From contig NC_061862.1 of the NCBI RefSeq assembly GCF_907164915.1, positions 120,803,533 to 120,867,532 of the forward strand: a DNA stretch of 64,000 nucleotides, read 5' to 3'. Source of the DNA: Impatiens glandulifera (taxonomy: Eukaryota; Streptophyta; Magnoliopsida; Ericales; Balsaminaceae). This document shows positions 32,716 through 43,724 of this stretch, in pieces. The notes beneath the pieces were generated by a model. That model made no database searches. It saw only the letters and a program-made list of their open reading frames with translations, and was not told the origin of the DNA. The translations under genes and the position numbers were made by a program. Numbering within the stretch: the first letter of the stretch is position 1; every line of letters starts with the position of its first letter.

Positions 32716-32884
32716 TAACAAAAAAATTGTTTATATCTTAAATTAATATTAATATAGATGATATTTTAGATGATATATGGTAAGGAAATATATATATATA
32801 TATATATGATAAAGGAAAACAAAATTTAATTAAGAAAAAGAGAATAGGAGAGAGACAATATCTGATGACGTGAATTATACATTA

Positions 32885-33021
<137 letters not shown>

Positions 33022-33399
33022 GACTTTAATTTATGTTATATTATTATATGTAAAAAAATTGTTTAAAAAAATAAATTGAGTTGAAAATATTGTTACAAAT
33101 TATATTACAAAATAAATTAGTAATATGTACATTATTAAAAATACATGGCGCCATTTTCACTCTAGTTCACGCAGTTCGTCGTTCACCATCGACTAGTTTT
33201 TCAGCGTAGAAATCTCCCGGACTTGATCTCTTTCAGTGTCTTTCTTTCTTCCATGCAGTCTGACCGAAGGAATCATCAATTCACTGAAGAAATCGACCGA
33301 TCTTGAAAAATATAATCGTCGGGCAAAATTCGCGATAGTGCGTCGATCGGTCGCGACCTACCTTCTTCGTTAGAAATAGGTCTTTCGATAAACAAGGAA

Positions 33400-34850
33400 A
33401 AAAGTTCAGCGTTCTACGACGGAGTCAATGAAGAAACAAATGCGAGGATATACGAGGTTATGGGCATTGAGGCTGGATGTTTTTCGGTCAGATATTTGGG
33501 GATTCCCTTAATGGCGAGACAAATTTAGATGGTTCATTATTGACCACTAATCGAAAAGGTAAAAAAAATACTATTACAGGTTGGGCATCAAAGAAACTAT
33601 CGTATGCGGGAAGAATCAAGCTAATTAAGAGCGTCGTCATTGGGAAAATTGAGTATTGGGCACAATAGTTGGTTGTACCGAAGAAAGTGATGAAGGAGCT
33701 GAATTCGTTAATGCAGGATTTCATTTGGGGCAGCCAAGGAAGAGGGGGTAAGAAATTGAAATGGACAGATATTTGTAAGCCAAAGGATGAGGGCAGTATT
33801 GGAATCACAAGTTGTGTTGAGTGGAATAAAGCTATCACATACAAGCACCTTTGGACCATTGAGCAGAAATGGGATTCATTATGGGTAAGATGGGTGCACT
33901 CTCGGTTTATGAAATGGAAAGCAAGAATTTGGACAAGCAAAATAAAGGAAAGTATGCGTTGGTCTCTAAAGAAAGTTCTAAAGTTAAAAAACAGCATTGC
34001 ATCATTATTTGATATATGACCCGTGGTATGAAAACCAACCACTTGTACTTAGAGATGAGTTCCGAGTGGTGCAAAATAGAAGAGACTACTTGGCTGCCAT
34101 GGTAAGAGAGTAAGAGATGGGCAATGGGGTTCACTTCTTAGGCGGGTTCCGAAAAAGCAGCGGGTTCTTGATCACATCAACAACATTCAATTACAAAATA
34201 GAGTCGTTATTTAATGGAAATCCAGGCAAGATGGGAAGCTAATTTTCAGAAAAGTATGGAACGCTATTCGGGAAATGGGGCAGGTTGTTGAATGGGCTCC
34301 ACTTGTTTGGTCTTCGAATGTCATCCCGAGGCATCAATTTATTCTTTGGTTGGCTTTTCGAGGTAGGCTTAATACACAGGATCGGATACGAGCTTACATG
34401 GATATTCTGGATGCTTGCTGCCTACTTTGCAAGGGAAATGAGGAATCTATTGGCCACTTATTGGGCAGCTGTTCATTTACCAAGCTATTGTGGATCAAGT
34501 TCATCTCGGCTATGGATTTATTGAGCTTTCCAGAAGCGTGGAAGAAATTAAAGTTGTTGCCCAAAATAAAGCTAAGAGTAATAAATTTCCAGCAAATATA
34601 TTCAAATGCGATTTTGGCTCGATTATCTATCACATATGGGAGAAAGAAATGTTAGAATCTATGGGAGAGTTCATAGAAACATGGATGAAGTGTGGAAGAA
34701 TGCTATGTTTGATTTTCGGGCACTCATCGACACTTGGAGGCGGGTTCCTAAAGACAAAAGGAATTGGGAGTTTTGCGAAAGATGGGGTATCAAATATTCG
34801 GAAGTCACAAAAGTTAGTATGTTTAAAACGAGATAAGTTAATTAGATTGA
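33400..34850 (+). pseudogene. LINE (non-LTR retrotransposon) C-terminal remnant
   Basis: Begins in the linker after the reverse transcriptase core: EETNARIYEVMGIEAG, CFSVRYLGIPLMARQ, then GWASKKLSYAGRIKLIKSVV, MQDFIWGSQGRGGKKLKW and GSIGITSCVEWNKA. The zf-RVT domain follows at 34275-34655 (WAPLVWSSNVIPRHQFILW, RGRLNTQDRI, CCLLCKGNEESIGHLLGSC with its Cys/His set). Stops and frame changes at 33666, 34018 and about 34600. The catalytic YADD part and endonuclease are absent. A GC-richer segment at 33140-33400 may be its 5' leader, joined by internal deletion. Confidence 0.8.
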
Positions 34851-35189
34851 TTTGATTAATTCATTGTAATAAGTCATAAAATTTGTAATTTTTTATTGTT
34901 TTTGTTTCTCATTTCAAACTTTGTTTTTATATTCTAGGTTGGTTAGAATGATGAAATAAACTATGTCTGTTTTTTTTCTTTTTGAGGAGTTTTTAATAAA
35001 ATGACATCAAGTTGTTTTTCTAAAAATATATATATATATTAAAAATATAAATTAAAATGATTGTTGCAAAATTCTTAAAAAAAATATTAAAACTATTTTT
35101 AATAGAAAATGTTACAATAGAAGTTGATAATTTCATGTTGCAAAACTAGTTAAAATAAAAGTTGTCCTATTTTATAGGTTATATTTTGC
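34851..35189. other. Probable LINE 3' tail and AT-rich DNA
   Basis: TTTTTGAGGAGTTTTTAATAAAATGAC at about 34980-35005 resembles LINE 3' untranslated ends. Otherwise AT-rich with nothing to annotate. Confidence 0.35.
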
Positions 35190-36520
35190 ATAGTTTTAAA
35201 ATACGCGGTCCGACCGTTGGTCCAACAGGTTCAACCGCGAAATGATTGATTGGGCGGTCCAGATTTTAACTTTAATACAGTTACCTTTCGAATCGGTCAA
35301 AATCCAGTCCGACCGGACGGTTCAACCGGGAAATGAAACTGAATATTTCCGGTTCGAAAAGTTTTATTTCTCCTCCAGACATGGGCTCTAATCTACAGGT
35401 TAAGGATGTTGAATCTTCTTCTCAGGCCAGACAGATCGGCCTTGAATACGTGCGCCTTCGGTGTCTCCTTCCAGTTGATCCTTGCATTGGCAAACGAGCA
35501 GAGGTCTTGCGGACAGAGGATGCAACGTTATCGATTTGTGAATGGGAGAAAGAGAAACCTCGAAGATGTTGCTTCTTTGGCCGCTGAAAATGCTTGAAAT
35601 TAGCCATTAATTAATGTATTGAATTCGTTTGATGATTGCAGGTAAGGTGTTCCTAGAAATGCTTAGGAACCCATTAGAGATAATAGGAGCGGGTAGATAG
35701 TTCTGAGTTTTTCACTATTCTCATTTATTATACTCCGCCATATAATACTATTACATGTGTCACTCTACTATATATTATTAAAGTCAAACTTAAAACTAGA
35801 TGTTTCTATAAATTTCTATCATTTTCCTACTTCATTTTGTTGACATTCAATACTTCTCCGGTCTGGGAAACTCTACAAGAATTGGTTTAATCGATCGGTC
35901 TGAGGTCTGTGCTCTGTAAAATAAAATTCTTTAATGAGATAGATCGGTCCCTGACTCCCCCCCTTCTCTCACATAAGGGCGGTAAGGTTCTTATTTGAAA
36001 GAATGTACCGCTTGGAACGACTAAGAGAAAAAAAAAAGGGCAGTAAAGGCATTCGTTGCGAGATGCGTCGGATCGAAGACTTTTGGGATATGGAGCGGCT
36101 TGTCGGACGGAGCCCGAGGAGGCGTCGAACCCTTACGGTTATGCAATTGAGCCCTATTCTCTAGATTATCATTTAATTTTAAATTTGGTCAGATTTTATA
36201 AAATCCCCATAAAGGTTGCAACTCATATCAATACATAACTATGTCAATTTTGTTAGTGAACTAGCAATATGACTTCATATTTGTTGATTATTAACTTTGA
36301 TAATTTCATGACGTGAGAGTCATGAATATAACCAATTATTAATTATTAAGTTTAATTAATATTTATTTAATTATTTTTCATATGCATTGATTATATATAT
36401 AATTTGTGTACTAATATATTTAAAATAAAATTAAAATTAAGTCCAATCAATAGTTCAACCGGTTGGACTGAAATACGCCAAAAAAACCGAGTTGATAATC
36501 GAAACGGTTTTTCAAACAAT
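35190..36520. mobile_element. Unclassified element with CCGGTT-rich ends and a GC-rich core
   Basis: The left edge (35195-35360) is rich in GGTCCGACCG, GGTTCAACCG and CCGGTTCG. The right edge (36440-36520) has GTTCAACCGGTTGGACTG and AAACCGAGTTGATAATCGAAACGG. Similar CCGGTT-rich ends flank a known style of plant DNA element. The core (35370-35600 and 35950-36150) is much richer in GC than its surroundings and has open frames of 84 and 63 codons ([40 protein letters not shown]), which I cannot assign. A captured gene fragment is possible. No clear target duplication. Confidence 0.4.
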
Positions 36521-37080
36521 GATATTTTGATTATATTGGGAGACAGAAATAGTGAATTGAGATTTGAATTGAATTAAGTATTTTAAATTTGGAATTGTAA
36601 TTTGATATTTTAGAATTTGTTTTTGAAATCTAAAGTTAGAATATTTGGTAAAACTATTTTGTTTTACATTTTTTCATTGAAATCAGTCTAACTTCAAATT
36701 ATTATAAAAACATAAGATGACATTTTGTATGACATTTATTAGAGGTGATTAGGTGTTTACTCATTTGATAAATACATTGTTAACTAAAAATGTTAATTGG
36801 AAATGTCCATTTAAAATTCTGAAATTAAAACATTTGTTGTTTAGGTTATGTTCCAAATAAAAAGCCAAACTAATATAAGTTTGACAGAAGGGGATAAGGA
36901 AAGTTTTTTTTAGGTTATATAACTTAACAGAAAGCTGAATTCATGACGTTGAAAACTATAGAATATGTACATCAAATATTCTATAAAATTATTTTCCCTT
37001 ATGTTTGAAGCAAAGATTAGAATATGAAAAACATCACAGTTGAATTATGAATGTTTGGAACAAAGATTAGATTATGAATG
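36521..37080. other. AT-rich intergenic DNA
   Basis: Nothing recognisable. Confidence 0.4.
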
Positions 37081-37780
37081 TTTCAAAAACATATTATGTT
37101 CCAAAAAAAATTCCTTTTGTCTCAAATGTTTATAATCAAAAGGAAAATACATTTCCTAATGAACATCAAACAGTTGAATAACCCAAATATTGTAAAGGAG
37201 GCATGTCTTATTCCGGAATGGCAAAGGGTCATGAAGGATGAACTCAATGACATTGAACAAAAAATGTAGACTTTTTTTTTACTTAATAGTTTTATTAACG
37301 AGGAACCATTAATAAGATGGAACCATTGATAAATTGAAAGCGGGTTATAAATAACCAAATAGAGGGTGTTGATTATACCTAATAGTTTTATTAACGAGGA
37401 TATCTATATGGTTCCTTCAGATGGTTTAGAACAGATTGAAGGAATGTTTGCTAACCGATTAAAAGCCTTTATAGGCTCAAACAAGATGATTTCACTGGGA
37501 GGCTTACTGAATATGGATTCAAACATGCTCTCAATGACAATTGCTTTTCATTTTTGAACATGATTCCAATCTGACTGTGTTACTTATATATGTTGATGAC
37601 ATGCTCAATTGTGAAAATAACCTACTGATAATGTGAAACAGCATATTCATAACAGTTTCTCCATTAAAGATCTTGATCAGGCAAAGCATTTTCTTGGGCT
37701 GGAAATTGGGAAAACATAAACAGAGATCTTAATGAATCAAATGCCTCCAATTCCACTAGATGGTTCTAGGGGGAGAATAA
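37081..37780 (+). pseudogene. Copia reverse transcriptase remnant
   Basis: EACLIPEWQRVMKDELNDIE (about 37195) is the start of the copia RT domain. After a deletion come NEDIYMVPSDGLEQIEG (37380), GFKHALNDNCFSF-like sequence, the YVDDML catalytic region (about 37590-37610) and KDLDQAKHFLGLEIG (about 37665). No LTRs nearby and several stops. Confidence 0.75.
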
Positions 37781-38245
37781 AAACAAAAGATGGTTTTTTT
37801 ACATTTTTACGACAGCTAGGCATGACTAAAACAAGCCACAATATGCCTTGTTGTAGTAGAATCAGATTTGCATTGCAAGTACAATCCAGTAACAAAGTGA
37901 AGAAAAGAATCTCATATAGTTTTAGATAGCTAAAATCTTCTCAAACTACTCAAAATAGAGTAAAAATTCAGCAATAAACTCACTACACCATGCTGACATT
38001 TACAATACCCATAAGAACTCAAAAAAAGATAATCTAAATTCCAACTATCCATCAAGCAAAGAGTCCACAAAGGGGATCATTATATAAGTAAGAATTGAAT
38101 AACAAAAATCTTTTCTCCAGTAGGCTAAAGATTCTCGACATTAGTTGAATCATAATTAAATTGATACTGCATCTTATAGTTACTTACTCAATCACCATAT
38201 TTCACCCAAATATTCATGAATGTGAATCCTAGAAACATGTATACC
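37781..38245. other. 3' flank of the SPF27 gene
   Basis: No coding content; presumed 3' untranslated region and terminator of the minus-strand gene at 38246. No polyadenylation site can be fixed. Confidence 0.35.
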
Positions 38246-41200
38246 TCATTCTGATGGACGTGCCAAAGAACCATTGTCAACAAAAGTCTCTAGATTCCAA
38301 CCTCTGAAAGACGTGCACACATGAGCTTATATTCAGATTGTAATGATGGAAGACTAGAAAGTTATGGAAGTGGTATAATTACCTCTCTGCAGCTTCTCTC
38401 TTCATTTCCTCAACATGATTCTCAATTGTAGCACAGGCAGCTTGAATTTCTATGTTTTTCTGACATAACTCCTTCCATTGTGCTGACAGAGCATTGAGCT
38501 CATAAGAAGCATTTTGCTGCATGATTGCATGAAAGAAGATTCATTAAGAGAAAAAGGAATAACTTAGTGGAAGATCCACATACAAAATAAAATGAATTTG
38601 CATCACCTGCTGATATTTCCTTTCACGATTCACCACTTCTATCTTTTCATTTATTTCAGCAGTTTCTGCTTGCACTCTGATGAATGAGAAGCAAATAGAA
38701 AAATAAAAATCAATATAATCCACTTATATATTAGACCACTAAAGCATTCAAGAAGACTGACCCCATTTCGAAACACTTGTTGTTTTTGAATTTGGATCCG
38801 TATCAAGATATAAAAACAGAAATAAATTTATGAATATGTCCGACTAATTTTAGTTTCCAAACATTTCTACATCTGGAAACGATCCAAATACAGAAACAAG
38901 AACTGCTCCCAAATGGGTAATTCACTGTCCAAGATTTCACATTTCTCACTAGCTTCAATATCTTATAGTATGCATACAAACTAGCAAACATCCAAGAACT
39001 AACTAAAATCAGAAATACAAAAGTATAAATAATAGCACAAGTATTTAAAACAGTTTTGTTGTCGGCCCTAGACCAAAAGAAAATGAAGAACCAACCTGTA
39101 CCCATTTAAGTACATTTGTTTTGTGATACCAAGGTGTCCGGGCCAGCTTACGCACACCTTGACTAATGGAAGGGTAGAACAACCTCTTTCATTACCCTCC
39201 ACTTAATCTACGTGTATTGAAAGAGAATCAAACCAGAGACAGGGTGGGCCATCTAAGCTACCCTTGGTGTGTATCATGTACAATTATTACTATGTCATCA
39301 AGATAGATAATATCATTTGTGATTATAGTGTTAAGTTTGTTATCTAGGAAATTTGTGATTATTATTCAAAACACAGAAAGTTGAAGTTGGCCTTTATACC
39401 AATTGGAACAAGTGAAAATCTAAGATCCTAAATGCAACATGGAGGTAAATATTTTTTTGTAAACTGGTAGTATAAAGATACCTGGACAAAAGTACCTCCA
39501 GACGTTGGTTGTGTAACTTCCAAACATCAGAACCATATTTTGAAATCAGGTCCAGGTTCTCTAACCTGCAATATGGATCACCCTATATTAAAAAATAATT
39601 TGAGGTGTATTCAACAAGATTCAGGAGCAAAAGAAGAAACAAGTCCATTAATAATATAAATCTGAACTGGAAACAAAAGAAAAGGATACAAAGATTAAAT
39701 CAAAGATTAAAAGACATACATTACAATATATAGTTCCAAAGAATGTAACAACCTAGCAAATTCACACTCGAAGGAGCTTCATATGTTCAAGCTTGTCGAT
39801 TTATCAATTCAAAATTGTAGAACCAATCTTGATGGAACCTCCTCCGTTTCATTAGGGTCATAAGCGCTTTTATGATTTTTTAAATTATGAATATACAATT
39901 GGAATAAAGAGCATATTTTCCCTTGAACTTTATCAAATAATGAGCAGATTTATCTTTAAATTATTTGAAAAGAAAAATTGCCCCATGTATTTAAAAATCA
40001 AAACAGTTTATGCTGTTTAAATTGCCCTTGATATATTTTTCCTGGAAATATCAAGAGCATGACAAACAAAATTTCCTGTGGGCTAATTTGCTCCCAATTT
40101 CAATAAGTTCAGACTCTTTAAATAGTTCATGGGCAGATCCGCTCTATTTCAAAATGTTCAATTGGAAGTATGCTCTTTAATCTATGTATAATTTTTATTG
40201 TATGTTTTATTGTAATAAGATAAAATGAACTTGATAATATAGATTTTAAAGATTATACTCATGATAAATTCATTCAAAGGTATTACACTATTATGGTTAA
40301 TTTCTTAAGAGGGTAAACTTGCAAGCATATTCGGCTTGTTCAAAAGCTTCAGAAAGGAGTATTGCAGAGTCCAAGCTTTTGATAAAAACCAAGGTCCAAC
40401 TCTAACAAGGCCTACTTATATATAATTTTCATCAGCAGCCTACTAACAATGTTTTAGAATAGCTTGTACACAAAAATAGTATTCTTAACAATAAATAATT
40501 GCCAAGTGAAACAAAAGGCAAATAACAATTGGGAAAACCATGTAGAATATTATTACCTGATTACTTGATGTTGTAGTAAGCGTTGTGCTTTCTGAAGTGC
40601 CTGCTTCCAAGCGGTTTCGTCATTCCTCTTATTGACAGATGGTGTCTCGAGTCCATATCGTGACATGTCAAGTGGAACTGGAGGTTTTCCAGCTCTGACA
40701 CGCTCATATTCTCTAGCAAGCATTGGATGGTTCTGGAATGAAAATAAATAAATCAGACACCTAGGTTTCTAATTAGTCTTATGTGCCTGTAGTATTAAAA
40801 GAAAATTAGAGTTCTCCAATAAACTAAAAAGATGAGACACTTCAACTGAAGATTAGGATTTTATAAGGTCACGAGATAAGTTCACTAGGCCATGAAACTA
40901 TTAAAGACTTATTCCAAGGGTTTATTCCAGCATCATTTATTAACAAGATAATTTACAATAGTTTGACCATGTGCCAACTTTGGATTGCTCCTCTTATACC
41001 CTAAAGAATTAGCATTGTGTTCACAACAAGGTTAAAGATGTTAGATAACCTGAAACATGAAACTAAAGCATATACCATGATATTATTTATTCCCCAAATG
41101 TTATGCTTCATATTTTCAGCAACAGTTCCAATATACCTACATTTTAACACTTAAATACAGATTTTGAAAAGAAAAAACAAAAGTGTATTCTACCCCTCTG

Positions 41201-41999
41201 CTCCAGTGTCATATGATAAAACTTTCTTATAAAATGTTGTTAGGATTACTAATGAAGCAAACATGATACATTAAAGCTAACAAATTTGCTGAAAAGAAAT
41301 GCCAGAACATAAGACCAGAAGATATCAAGACATTACAGCTCTAGAAGTGACATTGGTGTCTTCGATCTAATATTAGCTCATGGAGTTGTGATCTGTGAAT
41401 ATATGAATACCCTAACACCAAGCAGCCAATGGTCTCTCAGGGAGATTAAAACACAGCAATAGTGATGTCAACCAAAAATAGAAGAGACAAGGGCAGCACA
41501 AAGCACAAAATAATTCATAAGGAATCTTATGACAATGGTCTCATTGTTTGCGTTTAATCAAAATCTCCAGACGAGGCTACAAGCCTCTTAATTAACCAGT
41601 CTCCTTAAAAGAAAGATGATTTAAGCTAAATCTAACTGTTGAGTGAGTTGGTAGTCATAAACTACCAAGAACAGAAAAAGGGGTTGGAGTTAGGAACAAA
41701 GAAAGATTTTTAGCAAAGAAACCTAGAGTAGAAAACAAAGAAACCAAAGAAACCTCGAAGTTGGAGTTAGGAAGAGGAGGAAGGTCCTTGAGAAAATCAG
41801 AAGGCTTTTTGGAACTACGACGCATCTCTTCCTCAACCAACCTGTCTACTTCATCCTTCACCCTTGGATCGCCATAGTCATCGTCTATGTAAGGCAAAGC
41901 GTCCATCATTTCAGCAGCAGCCGACCAAGAAGAGCGCGGCGGCTCGATTGCTGGTGGAGCTTCGAGCATTAGAATGTCTCCATTGTTCACCTTCGACAT
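38246..41999 (-). CDS. MOS4: Pre-mRNA-splicing factor SPF27/BCAS2 homologue (MOS4), 255 aa, 6 exons
   Basis: Core subunit of the NineTeen (Prp19)/MOS4-associated complex in the nucleus, which activates the spliceosome and in Arabidopsis also acts in plant immunity. Exons: 41754-41999, 40557-40732, 39482-39565, 38607-38676, 38383-38516, 38246-38303; total 768 nt, all junctions GT-AG with matching phase. The protein starts [16 protein letters not shown]. It carries [54 protein letters not shown] and [20 protein letters not shown], a coiled-coil half ([20 protein letters not shown]) and the end [12 protein letters not shown]. Its length is almost that of the Arabidopsis protein (about 253 aa). 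No lesion seen; it looks functional. The intron between exons 3 and 4 holds a SINE. Confidence 0.95.
39118..39270 (-). mobile_element. tRNA-derived SINE, Au-like, in an intron
   Basis: On the minus strand it shows an RNA polymerase III A box TAGCTTAGATGG (39249-39260) and a B box GGTTTGATTCT (39224-39234) about 15-25 bp apart, then GTCAAGGTGTGCGTAAGCTGG and CCCGGACACCTTGGTATCAC (39123-39165), the characteristic 3' region of plant Au SINEs. It lies in the intron between exons 3 and 4 of the SPF27 gene, in gene orientation. No clean target duplication. Confidence 0.75.
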
Positions 42000-43724
42000 T
42001 CTTTCTCTTGCTAGCTCGCAAGTCGGCCGTGTGGTCGTCGATCAATTCAACAAGGTCTATTAGACCTCACTGGAACGTAGTTATGATTTATTAAATAAAA
42101 GAAAATCAAAACCCACTGATTCTGCTTATGCCTCAATAAATAAATAGATGTGATTAAGGTCTATAAATTACTCCATTAATAAATCGAAAATACCTATCAC
42201 AAAATTTTATTTTTTTTATTATTTATTGATATATTTTTGAGAATTAAAAGAGAATTAGTATGACTTCATACTTTGTAATTTTTTTACTAAGTTAAATCGA
42301 TTATTATCACGGGTTATCTTGGTAGACAATTATAAATTTACTAATTAAAATTTATCTATTTTATTTTATTATTTTCAATCACTTAATTTATTCAATTAAA
42401 ATATTAAATATTTTAAATTAAATTTATAAATTTTAAATACAAAATAAGATTATAAATTTTTAACTAATTAAATATCTAAATAATAATTTTTTTTTATTAA
42501 AATGAAATTTTTTGATTTTAAGAAGAATGAAGTGTTTGATTGATATGTTTCATTTTAGAACATTGATTTGATTACTAGGAGGAATGAATCTTATTACCTC
42601 TACCATAATGTTCATTTTTCTACGTTCTCTCATAATTATAATTAAAATAATAATAAATTTTTTAATTTATTCATTGAAATAAATTATTTAATTATTTAAA
42701 TAATATTGAGAAATTATTTAAAATAAAATATAATACTTGTAACCAAACATATACTTATTCTCATTCCACACATCTATCAATCTCATTCTTATTCCAATTC
42801 CCTTATTTGAACTAAGTGTCCCCTAAATATTTTACACCAAATAAGTTAGAGTCCAATAAAATCTAATAAAATAATTAAATATTTATGCTCCATCATTTAT
42901 TAATTATGTTAGTTAAATTCCAAATATCATCACAATTTTCAAAAATATTTAATCACAATGTTTAACTAAATGACAAATAAAAATTAATTTTAAATTTTCT
43001 AAAACTAAACCTATGGGGGTTATGTTGCATAACAAATATACAAGATCATGCTTCTTTTCAATATTTTATTTTAATTAGTGAACCTTATACTAATCCTACA
43101 TTACTTATGATAATTATTTTGGAAGGAAATTCTTTAGAATACAAGATGAACTAGAATATTGAAGATGACCTATATTTGACTAATAGTTGGAAATGCAATA
43201 ACTATTTCTTTGAAAAAAAATCAGGTAGTCTTTGGATAACACAATTAGACCCAACTAATTGTGACTACCAAAAACAAAATACTATTTAATCTACCCAAAC
43301 TAATCAAGTTGTGTTTGGGTTGAATTTCTGGTATACCCATCATTAGCTCACCCATGCACATATCACAACTAGAAAGATGGCTCTTTTTGAAATAGAGGCA
43401 GCCAATATATTTTCTTCAAGAAAATTTCTGCATATCCAAATTGACCTGAAATCTTGCATAGAATAACTCGTCTCATTTCTGATATGTACTTTTGACATGG
43501 ATACTTTGAGAAACAATGATCATTATACAATATATGTATGTTCTTGCATAAAAATACCTTCCAAGCTTTGCCCGACAAATATTTGGTTAAGGCGCTCACT
43601 ATGCAACCCATCTCGAAAAATTGTCACCTATACTTCAACTCTATCATATATTTGTGCAACTTGCATAACCAGAAAAGAAAAGAAACAAATACCTAAAGTA
43701 CTTCATATCCTTACACAAATCAAC
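42000..43724. other. Intergenic region between the SPF27 and SNAPC4 genes
   Basis: 5' leader and promoter of SPF27 on the left, 3' flank of SNAPC4 on the right, very AT-rich between. No other gene; the frame at 43369-43611 has no recognisable content. Confidence 0.45.

Noticed and set aside
33488..34042. 184-codon minus-strand frame
   Set aside because: Antisense to the LINE remnant, whose plus-strand motifs are clear.
38803..39105. 100-codon minus-strand frame with hydrophobic residues
   Set aside because: Lies wholly within an intron of the SPF27 gene between well-supported splice sites; no homology recognised.
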